DNA from: Streptomyces sp. 6-11-2
GTDB lineage: Bacteria > Actinomycetota > Actinomycetes > Streptomycetales > Streptomycetaceae
Direction: 5' to 3'
DNA: 64,000 nucleotides
Assembly: GCF_006540305.1 (NCBI RefSeq)
Contig: NZ_BJOR01000001.1
Coordinates: 7,564,001 to 7,628,000, forward strand
Below, piece after piece: positions 26,985 to 36,695 of this stretch. Under the pieces are notes generated by a model. It saw only the letters and a program-made list of their open reading frames with translations, did no database searches and was not told where the DNA came from. A program made the translations under genes and the position numbers. Numbering within the stretch: the stretch's first letter is position 1; every line of letters starts with the position of its first letter.

Positions 26985-28321
26985 GCCGCATGTCCCTTCT
27001 GCAGGTCGGGGTCTGCGGCCCAGAAGGTGCCGCCGGGGAAGGTGTACCGCGCGATGGACTCCGCCCGCATGGCGGCCGAGAAGCCCGGGGCGGTGGGGGC
27101 CGCGTAGTGACCGTCCTGGATCACCACCGGGTTCAGGAAGTGCTCGTGGAGGTGGTCGACGTACTCGATGACCCGGTCCTCGGTGCTGCCGGAGACCGCG
27201 ACGTAGTCGAACATCGCCAGGTGCTGCACGAGTTCGCACAGGCCGACCCCGCCCGCGTGCGGGCAGACGGGGACTCCGTACTTGGCGGCCAGCAGCAGGA
27301 TCGCGAGGTTCTCGTTGACGCCGGCGACGCGGGCCGCGTCGATCTGGAGCACGTCGAGGGCGCCTGCCTGGAGCATCTGCTTGAAGACGATGCGGTTGTG
27401 CACGTGCTCGCCGGTGGCGACCTTCACGGGGGCCACGGCCTTGCGGACCGCCGCGTGGGCGAGGATGTCGTCGGGGCTGGTGGGTTCCTCGATCCAGTAC
27501 GGGTCGAACGCGGCGAGCGCCCGGGTCCAGCGGATCGCCTCGGCCACGCCCCAGCGCTGGTTGGCGTCGATGGCGATGCGGATGTCCGGCCCGACCACCG
27601 TGCGGGCCACCCGGCAGCGGCGCACGTCGTCGTCCAGGTCCGCACCGACCTTCAGCTTGATCTGGGTGAATCCGTCGGCAACGGCCTGGGCGGCGAGCCG
27701 GCTGAGCTTGTCGTCGTCGTAGCCGAGCCAGCCCGCCGAGGTCGTGTAGGCGGGGTAGCCACGCTGGAGCAGGCGCGTCGTGCGCTCCTTCGCGCCCTCC
27801 CGGCCACGGCGCAGGATCCGGAGCGCCTCCTCGGGGGTGAGCGCGTCGGTGATGTAGCGGAAGTCGATCTGGCTCACCAGCCACTCGGGGTCGGCCTCGG
27901 CGAGCAGCCGCCACAGGGGTTGCTGCGCGCGCTTGGCGGCGAGGTCCCACACGGCGTTGACGACCGCGCCGATCGCCATGTGCATCACGCCCTTCTCCGG
28001 TCCCAGCCAGCGCAGTTGACTGTCGCCGATCAGGTCCCGGAAGAGTGAGCCGGGGTCGCCGCACACGTCGTCGACCAGGCGTCCGACCACGTGGTGGCGC
28101 AGCGCGTGGATCGCGGCGACCTGGACGTCGTTGCCCCGTCCGATGGTGAAGGTGAAGCCGTGTCCCTCCGCTCCGCCGTCCTCATCCGTGCGCAGCACGA
28201 CATAGGCCGCCGAGTAGTCGGGGTCCGGGTTCATGGCGTCGGAGCCGTCGAGTTCGCGCGATGTGGGGAAGCGGATGTCGTGGGTGTCGACCGCGATGAT
28301 GCGGGCGGGCGTCGCAGACAC
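26981..28321 (-). CDS. L-fuconate dehydratase-like enolase superfamily enzyme
   Basis: A 446-residue mandelate-racemase/enolase-superfamily enzyme that matches L-fuconate dehydratase. Key blocks are [31 protein letters not shown] region, the acid/base lysines in IKLKVGAD, metal ligands in [19 protein letters not shown] and [10 protein letters not shown], and the catalytic His in [11 protein letters not shown]. It would dehydrate L-fuconate to 2-keto-3-deoxy-L-fuconate. GTG 28321 is chosen (AAAGG upstream); a longer frame from 28372 would overlap the permease end. It follows the transporter genes in the same operon. Confidence 0.93.
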   Translation of the reverse strand: MSATPARIIAVDTHDIRFPTSRELDGSDAMNPDPDYSAAYVVLRTDEDGGAEGHGFTFTIGRGNDVQVAAIHALRHHVVGRLVDDVCGDPGSLFRDLIGDSQLRWLGPEKGVMHMAIGAVVNAVWDLAAKRAQQPLWRLLAEADPEWLVSQIDFRYITDALTPEEALRILRRGREGAKERTTRLLQRGYPAYTTSAGWLGYDDDKLSRLAAQAVADGFTQIKLKVGADLDDDVRRCRVARTVVGPDIRIAIDANQRWGVAEAIRWTRALAAFDPYWIEEPTSPDDILAHAAVRKAVAPVKVATGEHVHNRIVFKQMLQAGALDVLQIDAARVAGVNENLAILLLAAKYGVPVCPHAGGVGLCELVQHLAMFDYVAVSGSTEDRVIEYVDHLHEHFLNPVVIQDGHYAAPTAPGFSAAMRAESIARYTFPGGTFWAADPDLQKGHAA

Positions 28322-28358
28322 GGATGGCCTTTCGGTCGGTGACGGGAGAACCGGCGGG

Positions 28359-29384
28359 TCAGTCCTGGGCACGGCCCGTCGTCACACGGGCGATCATGAG
28401 CGCGACCAGGATGATTCCGCCGTAGATGGCCTGGATCCAGAACGACGGCACCTGGGCGAGGGTGAGCAGGTTCTGCACGACGCCGAGCAGAAGTACCCCC
28501 GTCAGGGCGCCGAACATGGTGCCCTTGCCGCCATCCAGGCTGATACCGCCGATCACCGCCGCCGCGAACACCGTGAAGATCATGTTCTGGCCCTGGTTGG
28601 CGCTGATCGCGCCGACGTAGCCGGTCTGCATGATCCCGCCGGTCGAGGCCAGGACGCCCGCGACGACGAACACGCCGAGCATGACCCGCTCGACGCGGAT
28701 GCCGGCCGCGCGGGCCGCCTCCGTGTTGCCGCCGATGGCGTACAGGGCCCGTCCGATGCGGTGGTACCTCAGCAACAGCCCGGCGACCGCGAAGGCGACG
28801 GCCGCCAGCCACACCGACAATGGGATGGCAAGGAAGGTGGTGGTGGCCAGGGAATAGAAGCTGTCGGGCATGCCGAACAGCGTCTTGCCCTTGGTGGCAC
28901 CGACCAGCAGACCCCGCAGCACGATCAGCATCGCCAGGGTCACGATGAAGGCGTTGAGTTTGAACCTGACGACGAGGACGCCGTTGAAGAGGCCGACGAC
29001 CGCGCCCACCACCAGGATCGCGAGCAGGGCGAGCGGCGCCGGGAACTTCACGCCCCATCCGGACTGGTCCGAGGAGAGCACGAGGAGGGCGCCCACGGCC
29101 GGCGCGATACCGACGACCGACTCCAGGGACAGGTCGAACTTGCCGGTGATCAGTACCAGCGACTCGGCGAGCACGACCATGGCGAGGGCGGCGGAGGCGC
29201 CGAGGATCGAGATCAGGTTGCGCTCGGTGAGGAACGAGTCGTTGACGACCGTGCCGAGCACCATCAGCAGCAACAGCGCGGGCAACAGGGCGAGTTCGCG
29301 GGCCCGGCGCAGCAGGACCGTTCTGGCCGATCGTGTGGCGGCGCGTGGCGGCGCGAGCGGCAGAGCCGCCTTGGTGTCAGCCAT
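28359..29384 (-). CDS. sugar ABC transporter permease (RbsC-like)
   Basis: A 341-residue permease of the ribose/xylose type with about nine to ten transmembrane segments and a basic N terminus. The family loop [16 protein letters not shown] (the EAA-like region of BPD_transp_2) is present, followed by [13 protein letters not shown] and [20 protein letters not shown]. It overlaps the ATPase gene by 8 bp. It should form the membrane channel for the periplasmic-binding lipoprotein encoded upstream. In this operon the cargo is probably L-fucose or a similar deoxyhexose. Confidence 0.93.
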   Translation of the reverse strand: MADTKAALPLAPPRAATRSARTVLLRRARELALLPALLLLMVLGTVVNDSFLTERNLISILGASAALAMVVLAESLVLITGKFDLSLESVVGIAPAVGALLVLSSDQSGWGVKFPAPLALLAILVVGAVVGLFNGVLVVRFKLNAFIVTLAMLIVLRGLLVGATKGKTLFGMPDSFYSLATTTFLAIPLSVWLAAVAFAVAGLLLRYHRIGRALYAIGGNTEAARAAGIRVERVMLGVFVVAGVLASTGGIMQTGYVGAISANQGQNMIFTVFAAAVIGGISLDGGKGTMFGALTGVLLLGVVQNLLTLAQVPSFWIQAIYGGIILVALMIARVTTGRAQD

Positions 29385-30888
29385 GGTCCACTCCTTCGAT
29401 GGAGGCGATCAGCTCGTGGTCGCGCCAGCCCGCCGGGTGCTCGGCGACGACGTGGCCGTGGAAGAGGACGAGGACGCGGTCGCAGCGGCGCAGGTCGTCG
29501 AGTTCGTCGGAGACGACGAGGACGGCGGTGCCGTCCTCGCGGGCGTTGTCCATCCGCGCCAGCAGTGACTCCTTGGACTTCACGTCGACGCCGGCGGTGG
29601 GGTTGATGAGCACGAGCAGGTGCGGGTCGGAGGCGAGGGCGCGGGCCATGACGACTTTCTGCGCGTTGCCGCCGGACAGGTCCGCCACGGGCTGTTCGGG
29701 GCCCTCGGTGTGGATGCCGAGGCGCTCGATCAGCTTGCCGGCGACACCGCGCTTGGTGTCGGTGGAGACGAAACCGAAGCGGCCGAGCCGGTCCAGCACA
29801 CTCATGGTGGCGTTGTCGCCGACCGTCATGCCGGCCACCAGACCCTGTTCGTGCCGGTCGCGGGGCACACAGCCGACGCCCGCCCTGAGCGCGGCCCGCA
29901 CATCGCCGAACGGGAGTTCCCTGCCGTCGAGTTCAGCGGTCCCGCCGGTCGGGGTGTGCAGTCCGGCGAAGGTCTCGGCCAGCTCGACCTTGCCGCTGCC
30001 GCTGGAACCGGCGAGTCCGACGACCTCGCCACCGCGGACGGTGAGGTCGACGTCCGCGTACGCCTCGGAGGTGAGCCCGCGCGCGTCGAGCACCACGGGA
30101 GTGCCGACGGCGTCCGCGTCGCGTACGTACACGCGCTCGTGCTCCGCGACCGGCTCTCCCGCCATCGCCTCCACCAGGGCCGCGCGCGACAGGTCGGCGA
30201 CCGGCGCGGTCGTGATCCAGCGGGCGTCGCGCAGCACGGTGACGGTCTGGCAGACCTCGTACACCTCCTGGAGGTGGTGTGAGATGAAAAGGAAGGTGAC
30301 GCCGGAGGCCTGCAGGGCGCGCATCCGCGTGAACAGCCGCTCGATCTCGCGGTTGTCGAGTTGGGCGGTGGGCTCGTCGAGGACGATGAACCGCGCGCCG
30401 AAGCTCAGCGCCCGCGCGATTTCGACCATCTGCCGGTCTTCGACCCTGAGTTCGCAGGTACGGGCCTCCGGGTCGACGTGCACGTCCCAGGTGTCGAGGA
30501 GGTCGGCGGCCTGCTTCCGCAGCCGGCGCCAGCTGATGAGGCGTCCGCGGCCTGTGGGCTGGCGGTTGATGAACAGGTTCTCCGCGACCGTCAGTTCGGG
30601 AATGACGGTCGGTTTCTGGTACACACAGGCGACCTTGCGGCGCCAGGCGTCGCGATCGGTGAGCGCGGGCGCGGGCTCGCCGTCGAAACGGACCTCGCCC
30701 TTGTCGGGCGCCTGGAGGCCGGTGAGCACGGCGACGAGGGTGGACTTGCCGGCGCCGTTGCGGCCGACGAGGGCGTGGGACTCGCCGGGCAGGACGGTGA
30801 GCCGGCCGTCGGCGAGGGCGACGGTGGGTCCGTAGCGCTTGACGATGCCCCGCGCCTGAACCAGCGGGGTGGTGTCGAGGCTGCTCAT
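29377..30888 (-). CDS. sugar ABC transporter ATP-binding protein (two-domain, RbsA-like)
   Basis: A 503-residue duplicated ABC ATPase. The first domain has Walker A GRNGAGKST, signature-like CELRVEDRQMVEIARAL and Walker B FIVLDEPTAQLD. The second has a degenerate Walker A (GLAGSSGSGKVELAE), signature LSGGNAQKVVMARAL, and LLVLINPTAGVD where the usual Glu after the Walker B Asp is altered, as is common for the second half of sugar importers. The ATG overlaps the binding-protein stop. Membrane-associated with the downstream permease. Confidence 0.94.
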   Translation of the reverse strand: MSSLDTTPLVQARGIVKRYGPTVALADGRLTVLPGESHALVGRNGAGKSTLVAVLTGLQAPDKGEVRFDGEPAPALTDRDAWRRKVACVYQKPTVIPELTVAENLFINRQPTGRGRLISWRRLRKQAADLLDTWDVHVDPEARTCELRVEDRQMVEIARALSFGARFIVLDEPTAQLDNREIERLFTRMRALQASGVTFLFISHHLQEVYEVCQTVTVLRDARWITTAPVADLSRAALVEAMAGEPVAEHERVYVRDADAVGTPVVLDARGLTSEAYADVDLTVRGGEVVGLAGSSGSGKVELAETFAGLHTPTGGTAELDGRELPFGDVRAALRAGVGCVPRDRHEQGLVAGMTVGDNATMSVLDRLGRFGFVSTDTKRGVAGKLIERLGIHTEGPEQPVADLSGGNAQKVVMARALASDPHLLVLINPTAGVDVKSKESLLARMDNAREDGTAVLVVSDELDDLRRCDRVLVLFHGHVVAEHPAGWRDHELIASIEGVDHG

Positions 30889-31985
30889 CGGACCGTGTTG
30901 CCCCAGAGGTTGGGGTCGTCGACGTTGTCCTTGGTGACCAGTGGCGCGGGCAACTGGTCCTCGAGGATGCCGCTGGGCAGCTTGACGATCGTGGAACTGT
31001 GGTCGGTGGGGCCCGGCTTGAACGTCCTTCCCTCCATTGCCGCCTTGATGTAGTACATGCCGTACTTGGCGTAGTCGTCGGCGGGCTGCGAGACGGTGGC
31101 GTCGATCTCGCCCTTGCGGATGGCCTCGTACTCCTGCGGAATGCCGTCGTTGGAGACGATGACGATGTGCCCGGCCGTGCCCGCTTTCTTCAGCATCCTC
31201 TTGGACTTCAGGGTCTGCAGCGTGGGCGCGAGGTAGACACCGCCCGCCTGCATATAGATGCCCTTGGTGTCGGGGTTGGCGTTCAGCAGCGTGTCGAGCT
31301 TGGAGGCGGCGGTGTCGGACTCCCACTTGGCGGGGATCTCCAGCACCTTCAACTTGGGGAAGTTCTTCCGCACGCAGGAGCGGAACGCCTCCGAGCGTTC
31401 GCGGCCGTTGACCGAGGCCAGGTCGCCCATGACCTGCACGACCTTGCCCGAGCTGATGTGCGCGCCCAGGTACTGGCAGGCCTTCTCGCCGTAGGCGACG
31501 TTGTCCGCCCGCACGACCATGGCGACCTTGCCCTTGTCGGGTGCCACGTCGACGGCGACCACGGGGACGCCCTTGCGCTCGGCCTGGTCGAGTCCGGCCT
31601 GGATGGCGGCGCTGTCCAACGGGGCGACCACGAGGCCCTCTACACCCTGGTTGAGCTCGTTGTTGATGTCGGTGATCTGCTGTGAGGGGTCACTGTTGGA
31701 GTTGACCGTCTTCAGTGCGTCGACGCCCTGGGACGTGGCCATCTTCGGCACGTAGTCGTTGTACGACTGCCAGAAAGGCGAGGTCAGCAGGGGAAGGATC
31801 ACCCCGACCTTGCCGCTGCCGTCCCCCTTGGTGCCCGCCGCGCCGCTGTCCTTGGTGCTGCCGCATGCCGTGAGCGCCAGGGTGCCGCAGACGGCCGCGG
31901 CCGTCGCGCGCACCGTCCACGAGGAGAATCGCCTGCCTTGCCGCCGCCTGCCTTGCCGTCCGTTCCGCGCTGTGCTGCCGGCCAT
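30885..31985 (-). CDS. sugar ABC transporter substrate-binding lipoprotein
   Basis: A 366-residue periplasmic-binding-protein type 1 lipoprotein. It has an Arg-rich n-region, a hydrophobic stretch and the lipobox LTAC (Cys about residue 41), followed by a Gly/Ser/Asp linker. The binding fold starts KVGVILPLLTSPFWQSYNDY; later signatures are GLVVAPLDSAAIQAGLDQA, VVQVMGDLASVNGRERSEAF and KGIYMQAGGVYLAP. The ATG at 31985 has AGGAG 8 nt upstream. It is the first gene of the operon and divergent from the GntR gene. It is expected to capture the sugar outside the membrane. Confidence 0.93.
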   Translation of the reverse strand: MAGSTARNGRQGRRRQGRRFSSWTVRATAAAVCGTLALTACGSTKDSGAAGTKGDGSGKVGVILPLLTSPFWQSYNDYVPKMATSQGVDALKTVNSNSDPSQQITDINNELNQGVEGLVVAPLDSAAIQAGLDQAERKGVPVVAVDVAPDKGKVAMVVRADNVAYGEKACQYLGAHISSGKVVQVMGDLASVNGRERSEAFRSCVRKNFPKLKVLEIPAKWESDTAASKLDTLLNANPDTKGIYMQAGGVYLAPTLQTLKSKRMLKKAGTAGHIVIVSNDGIPQEYEAIRKGEIDATVSQPADDYAKYGMYYIKAAMEGRTFKPGPTDHSSTIVKLPSGILEDQLPAPLVTKDNVDDPNLWGNTVR

Positions 31986-32031
31986 CTGTCGGCTCCTCAT
32001 CGAGCGAAATCGAGCAGTTGGCCGCATACTT

Positions 32032-32045
32032 ATCAGACCACTTGG
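32032..32045. promoter_or_regulatory. candidate GntR operator 1 (operon promoter)
   Basis: On the minus strand AGTGGTCTGATAAG keeps the TGGTC half of the FadR-type consensus. It overlaps an AT-rich -10-like region about 50 bp before the binding-protein gene. Confidence 0.45.
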
Positions 32046-32092
32046 CGTCCGCAACACCCTTCTGCGGCAAGATTTCCCGCGTTCCGGCCGTA

Positions 32093-32105
32093 GTGGTCGG
32101 ACCAC
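32093..32105. promoter_or_regulatory. candidate GntR operator 2
   Basis: GTGGTCGGACCAC is a perfect palindrome containing TGGTCGGACCA, which matches the TGGTnnGACCA-type sites of FadR-subfamily GntR regulators. It lies 43 bp before the regulator GTG, in the divergent promoter region. Confidence 0.65.
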
Positions 32106-32147
32106 ATCGATGGCTAGACTGCGGCGCACGGTGACAGGAGGAGTGGC

Positions 32148-32885
32148 GTGGACGAAACCGCTACGGAGGAGACGGAACCGGAGACCGCCGCGGCCCCTCC
32201 GCAGAAGGGCACGGTGACGCAGCGCGCCATTGAGCGGATCAAGGCGATGATCGCCGAGGGCCTGCTCGAGCCCGGGCAGCGCCTGCCCACCGAGCGGGAC
32301 CTCGCGGCCCAGCTGGGCATCTCCCGCAGTTCGATGCGTGAGGCGATCCGCGCGCTGACCGTGCTCGGCGTGCTGGAGGCCCGGCACGGCTCGGGCATCT
32401 ACGTCACCCGGCTGGAGGCCGGTGACCTGCTGGAGACGTTCGGCGTGGTCGCCGACCTCTCCCGAGGCCCGCGCCTGGTGGAACTGCTCGAGGTGCGCCG
32501 CATCCTGGAGTCGACGGCGACCGCGCTGGCGGCGGCCCGGATCACCCCGGACCAGCTCGCCGAGGTGGAGAAACACCTGACGGCGATGAACACCACGGAC
32601 GATCCGGAGGAGATCCTCGCCCACGACCTCGCCTTCCACCGGGAGATCGCGGTGGCCGCGGGCAACGAGACGATGGCCGCGATCCTGGACGGCCTGTCCT
32701 CGCGCACCTTCCGCGCCCGTGTCTGGCGCGGCTACCAGGAGGAGGGGGCCTTCTCCCGAACACGTCGCGAACACGCCGCGATCTTCCGGGCACTGACCGC
32801 CCGGGATCCGGAGGCCGCGCGGGCGGCCGCGGCCGCGCACGTGGGCGAAGTGGAGGAGTGGATGAGGGCGCAGCTGGAGCGGTAG
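32148..32885 (+). CDS. GntR-family (FadR/FCD subfamily) regulator
   Basis: A 245-residue regulator. The winged helix-turn-helix is clear (RAIERIKAMIAEGLLEPGQR, LPTERDLAAQLGISRSSMRE, AIRALTVLGVLEARHGSGIY). The C-terminal FCD domain carries likely metal or ligand histidines (DLAFHREIAVAAGNETM, RREHAAIFRALTARD, AAAAHVGEVEEWM). GTG 32148 follows AGGAGGAG. It is divergent from the sugar operon with two FadR-type sites between, so it most likely represses that operon until the sugar or an acid intermediate binds. Confidence 0.93.
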   Translation: MDETATEETEPETAAAPPQKGTVTQRAIERIKAMIAEGLLEPGQRLPTERDLAAQLGISRSSMREAIRALTVLGVLEARHGSGIYVTRLEAGDLLETFGVVADLSRGPRLVELLEVRRILESTATALAAARITPDQLAEVEKHLTAMNTTDDPEEILAHDLAFHREIAVAAGNETMAAILDGLSSRTFRARVWRGYQEEGAFSRTRREHAAIFRALTARDPEAARAAAAAHVGEVEEWMRAQLER

Positions 32886-33502
32886 CGGCCCCGGAATTCA
32901 CCCCGGCCGGCCGCGCTCAGGGACCGCCCGTCAATGAGCGCCCGCCGCTCTGACCGCCGCCGAGTGCCAACCGCCCCGCCCCGACAGGCCGTGCAGGCCC
33001 CAGAACCACGCACGAGGCAGCACCCACCGCTCTGTCGCCGGGCGGGGACTGCATGCTGCCGGGTGATCCCGCTCCCTGCGTCTCACATGCCGCTGCACAT
33101 GAGACACGGCAATGCCAGGGCCATGTCCACGGTGACGCCGATCCGGGACCGTTCGCTCGCGAGCAACTCGCATGTGGCCATCCCGACTCAGGTCAGAGGG
33201 TGTCAGCGGATGTCTGGGGGTTTCGACATCATAAGCCAGTGAGCCTTTTCCAACCCGTCCCAGTCGCTTGCCAGTTGGTCCGGCAACGTGATGAAGTCCC
33301 TGGTAGCCGGGGTAGGCACGTTGTGTACATCAGCCCTGGTCGGCGATCCGCGGTAAGCGGCAGGGGAGCCCGAACTCACGTGCGAACCATGGGGCTATGG
33401 TGCTCCCATGGCGCTACCTACCCTCATATCCGTCAGGCTCCGCCTGCGACCTGCCCAGTTGACTACGGCCACGATGCCCGGGCTCGTATCTGGAGGCCGG
33501 CC
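32886..33502. other. intergenic region upstream of the PBP gene
   Basis: About 620 bp. Open frames here show no family resemblance. The PBP promoter should lie in the right half; GGAGG at 33492-33496 is its ribosome site. Confidence 0.45.
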
Positions 33503-34990
33503 ATGAACCGGCCTTTGCGGGCGGTTGCTGTCTTCTGTGGCCTGCTGATGCTTGCCTTGCTGATACGGGCGAACTGGCTGCAATACGTGCATGCTGAGGA
33601 GCTGGCGTCGGACACGAATAATCGCCGCGTGCTGATCGAGCGGTTCGCCTCTCCGCGGGGTGACATCATCGTCGGTGGCAAGGCGGTGACCGGGTCCGAG
33701 GCGGTCGCGGGCAGGGAACTCAAGTACAAGCGCACCTACGTCAATGGGCCGATGTACGCGCCGGTGACCGGCTTCGCGTCGCAGGCGCAGGGCATGTCGC
33801 TGCTGGAGAAGACGTATGACGGGATCCTGTCAGGCAAGGACGACCGTCTGGCGTTCCAGCACTTCTTGGACGTGGCGTCGGGCAAGGGCCGTGGCACAGG
33901 GGCCGTGGTGACCACGATCGACCCGCGGGCGCAGAAGGCGGCCTATGAGGGGCTGACCGGTCTGAAGGGTGCACGGGGGGCTGTGGTCGCTCTGGATCCG
34001 AAGACCGGGAAGGTGCTGGCCCTGGCGTCGGCGCCGTCCTACGATCCGTCGGTGTTCGCGGGCAACACCTTCAAGGAGTCCGATAGGTTCGTGGCCCTGG
34101 ACAAGGACAAGCGCAAGCCGATGGCGAACCGGCCACTGCGAGAGACGTACCCGCCCGGATCCACGTTCAAGATCCTCACGGCTGCCGCGGCCCTGGAACA
34201 CGGCGTGGTCACGGACATCGAAGCCCCGAGCGAGGCGGAATCCCCCTACAAGCTGCCCCAGTCGACGAACCGGATCGGCAGCGAGGCCGGCGACGCGGTC
34301 TGCAACAAGGCTTCCATGAAGACCGCCATGCAGTACTCCTGCAACAACGTCTTCCTCGACGCCGCCGCCAAACTGGGGCAGGACCGGATGCGCGAGACGG
34401 CGGAGAAATTCGGGTTCAATGAGGACGTCTACTCGCCGGACTTCGGAGACCTGCGCGCCACGAAGAGCGTCTATCCTCAGGACCTGGACAAGCCAGGAAC
34501 CGCTCTGACCGGCATGGGTCAAGGCAGCCTCACCAGCACCCCCATGCAGATGGCCATGGTCACCGCGGCACTGGCCAACGACGGCAAACTCATGCAGCCC
34601 TACATCATCGACGAGATCCGCGGGCCGGACCTGAGCACCCTGGAAAAGACTGAGCCGGCCGTCATGAGCCAGGCCGTCTCCGCCGCCACCGCGCAGAAGG
34701 TGCAGCAGATGATGGAGCACACTGCCAAAGAAGGCAGCGCCCAGCGCGCGCTGATCGACGGCATCGTTGTCGGCGGCAAGACCGGCACCGCGCAGCGAGG
34801 CGTGAACGTCGCCGATGAAGTGCCCTACGGCTGGTTCGTCTCCTACGGCAAAAAGCCCGACGGCGCCTCGGTCGCCGTCGCCGTGTTCATCGACCCCACC
34901 GACATGGACATCTCCCGCCAGGACATCTCCGGCGGCCGACTCGGCGCTCCCATCGCCCGCAGCGTCATGAAGGCAGTACTCCAGCAGTAG
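33503..34990 (+). CDS. class B penicillin-binding protein (transpeptidase)
   Basis: A 495-residue bitopic protein: one N-terminal transmembrane segment (residues about 5-22), a short dimerisation region (RVLIERFASPRGDIIVGGKA), and a transpeptidase domain with all three motifs: SxxK as STFK near residue 220 (YPPGSTFKILTAA), SxN as SCN near 279 (AMQYSCNNVFLD), and KTGT near 426 (VVGGKTGTAQRG). It crosslinks peptidoglycan outside the membrane. It resembles the PbpA/FtsI-like enzymes present in several copies in Streptomyces. No RodA/FtsW gene is adjacent, which is unusual for PbpA. A terminator follows. Confidence 0.95.
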   Translation: MNRPLRAVAVFCGLLMLALLIRANWLQYVHAEELASDTNNRRVLIERFASPRGDIIVGGKAVTGSEAVAGRELKYKRTYVNGPMYAPVTGFASQAQGMSLLEKTYDGILSGKDDRLAFQHFLDVASGKGRGTGAVVTTIDPRAQKAAYEGLTGLKGARGAVVALDPKTGKVLALASAPSYDPSVFAGNTFKESDRFVALDKDKRKPMANRPLRETYPPGSTFKILTAAAALEHGVVTDIEAPSEAESPYKLPQSTNRIGSEAGDAVCNKASMKTAMQYSCNNVFLDAAAKLGQDRMRETAEKFGFNEDVYSPDFGDLRATKSVYPQDLDKPGTALTGMGQGSLTSTPMQMAMVTAALANDGKLMQPYIIDEIRGPDLSTLEKTEPAVMSQAVSAATAQKVQQMMEHTAKEGSAQRALIDGIVVGGKTGTAQRGVNVADEVPYGWFVSYGKKPDGASVAVAVFIDPTDMDISRQDISGGRLGAPIARSVMKAVLQQ

Positions 34991-35021
34991 AGGGCTCGCA
35001 CCAGGCCGGGCATCCAAGGAA

Positions 35022-35053
35022 GAGGTGTCTGACCAATCACGGTCAGACACCTC
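35022..35053 (+). terminator. hairpin terminator after the PBP gene
   Basis: GAGGTGTCTGACC (35022-35034) pairs perfectly over 13 bp with 35041-35053 around the loop AATCAC. It lies 32 bp after the stop codon. There is no long T run, as is usual in this genus. Confidence 0.85.
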
Positions 35054-35540
35054 CCTGTCGCACCAGACACTACGGTGGCGATCCTGCCGCCCGAGTACGC
35101 GGCCCGCGTCTTCTCCCTTCAGGACTGCCGGCACCGCCAAGGAGACCATCGACGGTACGCCGGAGGAACGCCCCTCGTGGTCGAGGCCGGCGGCAGCTGG
35201 AGAAGCGGGCTGAGCCTGTGGGCGCTCGTGGCGGCCTGTGCGGTGCCGTCTTGGCTCTTGGCCTTGCGCGGCAATGTCGGCCCTGCACCGGCCTCGCAGC
35301 GTCGTTGCAGTGACTCGGCCGCACAGCCGCGCCCGGTACGCACGGCGCTTCATGTGGCTTATAGCCCGATTGCCCTAGTCGGCTGTGCTGCTGATTGTCC
35401 GCCGTGCGAGCGTGACCAGGGGGCTGCGGGCGGGCGGCTGGTGCGGCTTGACGGTGTACTCAGCGGAAGGAACCCGCTGCTGCGGGGCGTCGGCCGACGC
35501 CCCGGCCAAGCCCCGCACCTATCGGCGCATGAGGAGAATC
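35054..35540. other. intergenic region upstream of the MDR gene
   Basis: About 490 bp. The open frame on the plus strand has no recognisable domain. I consider it non-coding, with the promoter of the oxidoreductase near its right end. Confidence 0.4.
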
Positions 35541-36548
35541 ATGAACCGTCGTGTCGTCCACGCCCGCGGAGGGTCGCCCGCCGATGTTCTGACCGTCGTC
35601 GAGGAGCCGGAGCCGACGGCGCCCGAGCGCGGCCAGGTCCTCATCCGCACCACGGCCTTCACGGTGCACCCTGGTGATCTCCAGGCCATTGAGGCGTACC
35701 CCGGCACAGTTGCCCAGCCTGTCCCGGCCGGCGTGGAGGCCACCGGCGTGGTGGAGGCGATCGGCCCGGGCACGCGCGTGGCGCCGGGGGTCGAGGTCGG
35801 CGGCCGTGTGACGGTCTTTCCCCAGCCGGGGGCCTGGTCGCAGTGGATCGTGGCGGAGGCCGAGGCGGTCGTCGCCGTACCTGATGAACTGTCGGATGAG
35901 GTCGCCGCGCAGATGCTGGCGAACCCGTTGACCACGGTGATGCTGCGCCGTGAGGCGCAGGAGCACCTGGCCTTCGGATATGACGGCTTTCTGGTGCAGA
36001 CCGCCGCGGGCTCGTCGGTCGGCCGGCTGGTGACGGGCGTGTCCCAGTTCCACAACTTGGCGCTCGTCAATGTCGTCCGCAGCGATCGCGGTGCCGCCGA
36101 GCTGCGCAAGCGGTTCCCGGACGTGCCGGTCGTGTCGACGGAGCATGCGGGCTGGACCGACGAGGTCCGCAAGGCAGCCGGTGGCCATCCGGTGAGTGTG
36201 GCCTTCGACCCGATCGGCGGGAAGCTGGCGGAGTGCCTTCTGGACCTGCTGACGCCTGGCGGGAAGCTGGTCAGTTACGGGCTGATCGCCGAGGAGCCGC
36301 TCTCGGTGCATGCCTCGACGCTGCTGAACAAGTCGCTGACGCTGCGGGGCAAGAACATCGGCCGGTGGCTGTCCGAGGCCTCCGCCGAGAGGCGGGCATC
36401 CGACGTGGCCACCGCGAAGCAGATCGCGCTGAAGCTCAAGGACCAGTTCGACGTGGCCGCCACGTACGGCCTTGGCGAACTGGCCGACGCCGTGGAGCAC
36501 GCGGTACGGCCCGGCAAGGTCGGCCTCGTCCTCGTCCGCCCCTGGTAG
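35541..36548 (+). CDS. MDR-family NAD(P)-dependent quinone oxidoreductase-like protein
   Basis: A 335-residue zinc-independent medium-chain dehydrogenase/reductase. It has an N-terminal GroES-like part (RTTAFTVHPGDLQAIEAYPG, VEATGVVEAIGPG) and a Rossmann part with an altered nucleotide motif (VQTAAGSSVGRLV). The usual catalytic zinc cysteines are absent, so it groups with quinone reductases/enoyl reductases. GAGGAG lies 4 nt before the ATG at 35541; the longer upstream frame is not protein-like. Substrate unknown. Confidence 0.9.
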   Translation: MNRRVVHARGGSPADVLTVVEEPEPTAPERGQVLIRTTAFTVHPGDLQAIEAYPGTVAQPVPAGVEATGVVEAIGPGTRVAPGVEVGGRVTVFPQPGAWSQWIVAEAEAVVAVPDELSDEVAAQMLANPLTTVMLRREAQEHLAFGYDGFLVQTAAGSSVGRLVTGVSQFHNLALVNVVRSDRGAAELRKRFPDVPVVSTEHAGWTDEVRKAAGGHPVSVAFDPIGGKLAECLLDLLTPGGKLVSYGLIAEEPLSVHASTLLNKSLTLRGKNIGRWLSEASAERRASDVATAKQIALKLKDQFDVAATYGLGELADAVEHAVRPGKVGLVLVRPW

Positions 36549-36563
36549 CCGCCGCCACTACCG

Positions 36564-36650
36564 AGTGGATCCTGGTGCGGGCCCGGACACCGGAGGGTCC
36601 AGTTCCGTGTCCGGGTTGCGGTGCGTTTACGCGGTGGGCACGGCGTGGGT
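36564..36650 (+). pseudogene. ISL3 transposase N-terminal scrap
   Basis: The plus strand reads ILVRARTPEGPVPCPGCGAF and then TRWARRGSEAKAL, the start of the CPxCG zinc-binding region of ISL3-type transposases, and then loses similarity. It is one of several ISL3 pieces in the window. Confidence 0.6.
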
Positions 36651-36695
36651 CAGAGGCCAAAGCCCTCCGCGGGAGGGGTCCCGATGATCTGGTGG

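Noticed and set aside
28233..29606. Long plus-strand open frame antisense to the permease
   Set aside because: Asp/Glu/Arg/Gly-rich shadow of the RbsC-like permease; no domain, and the minus-strand gene is unambiguous.
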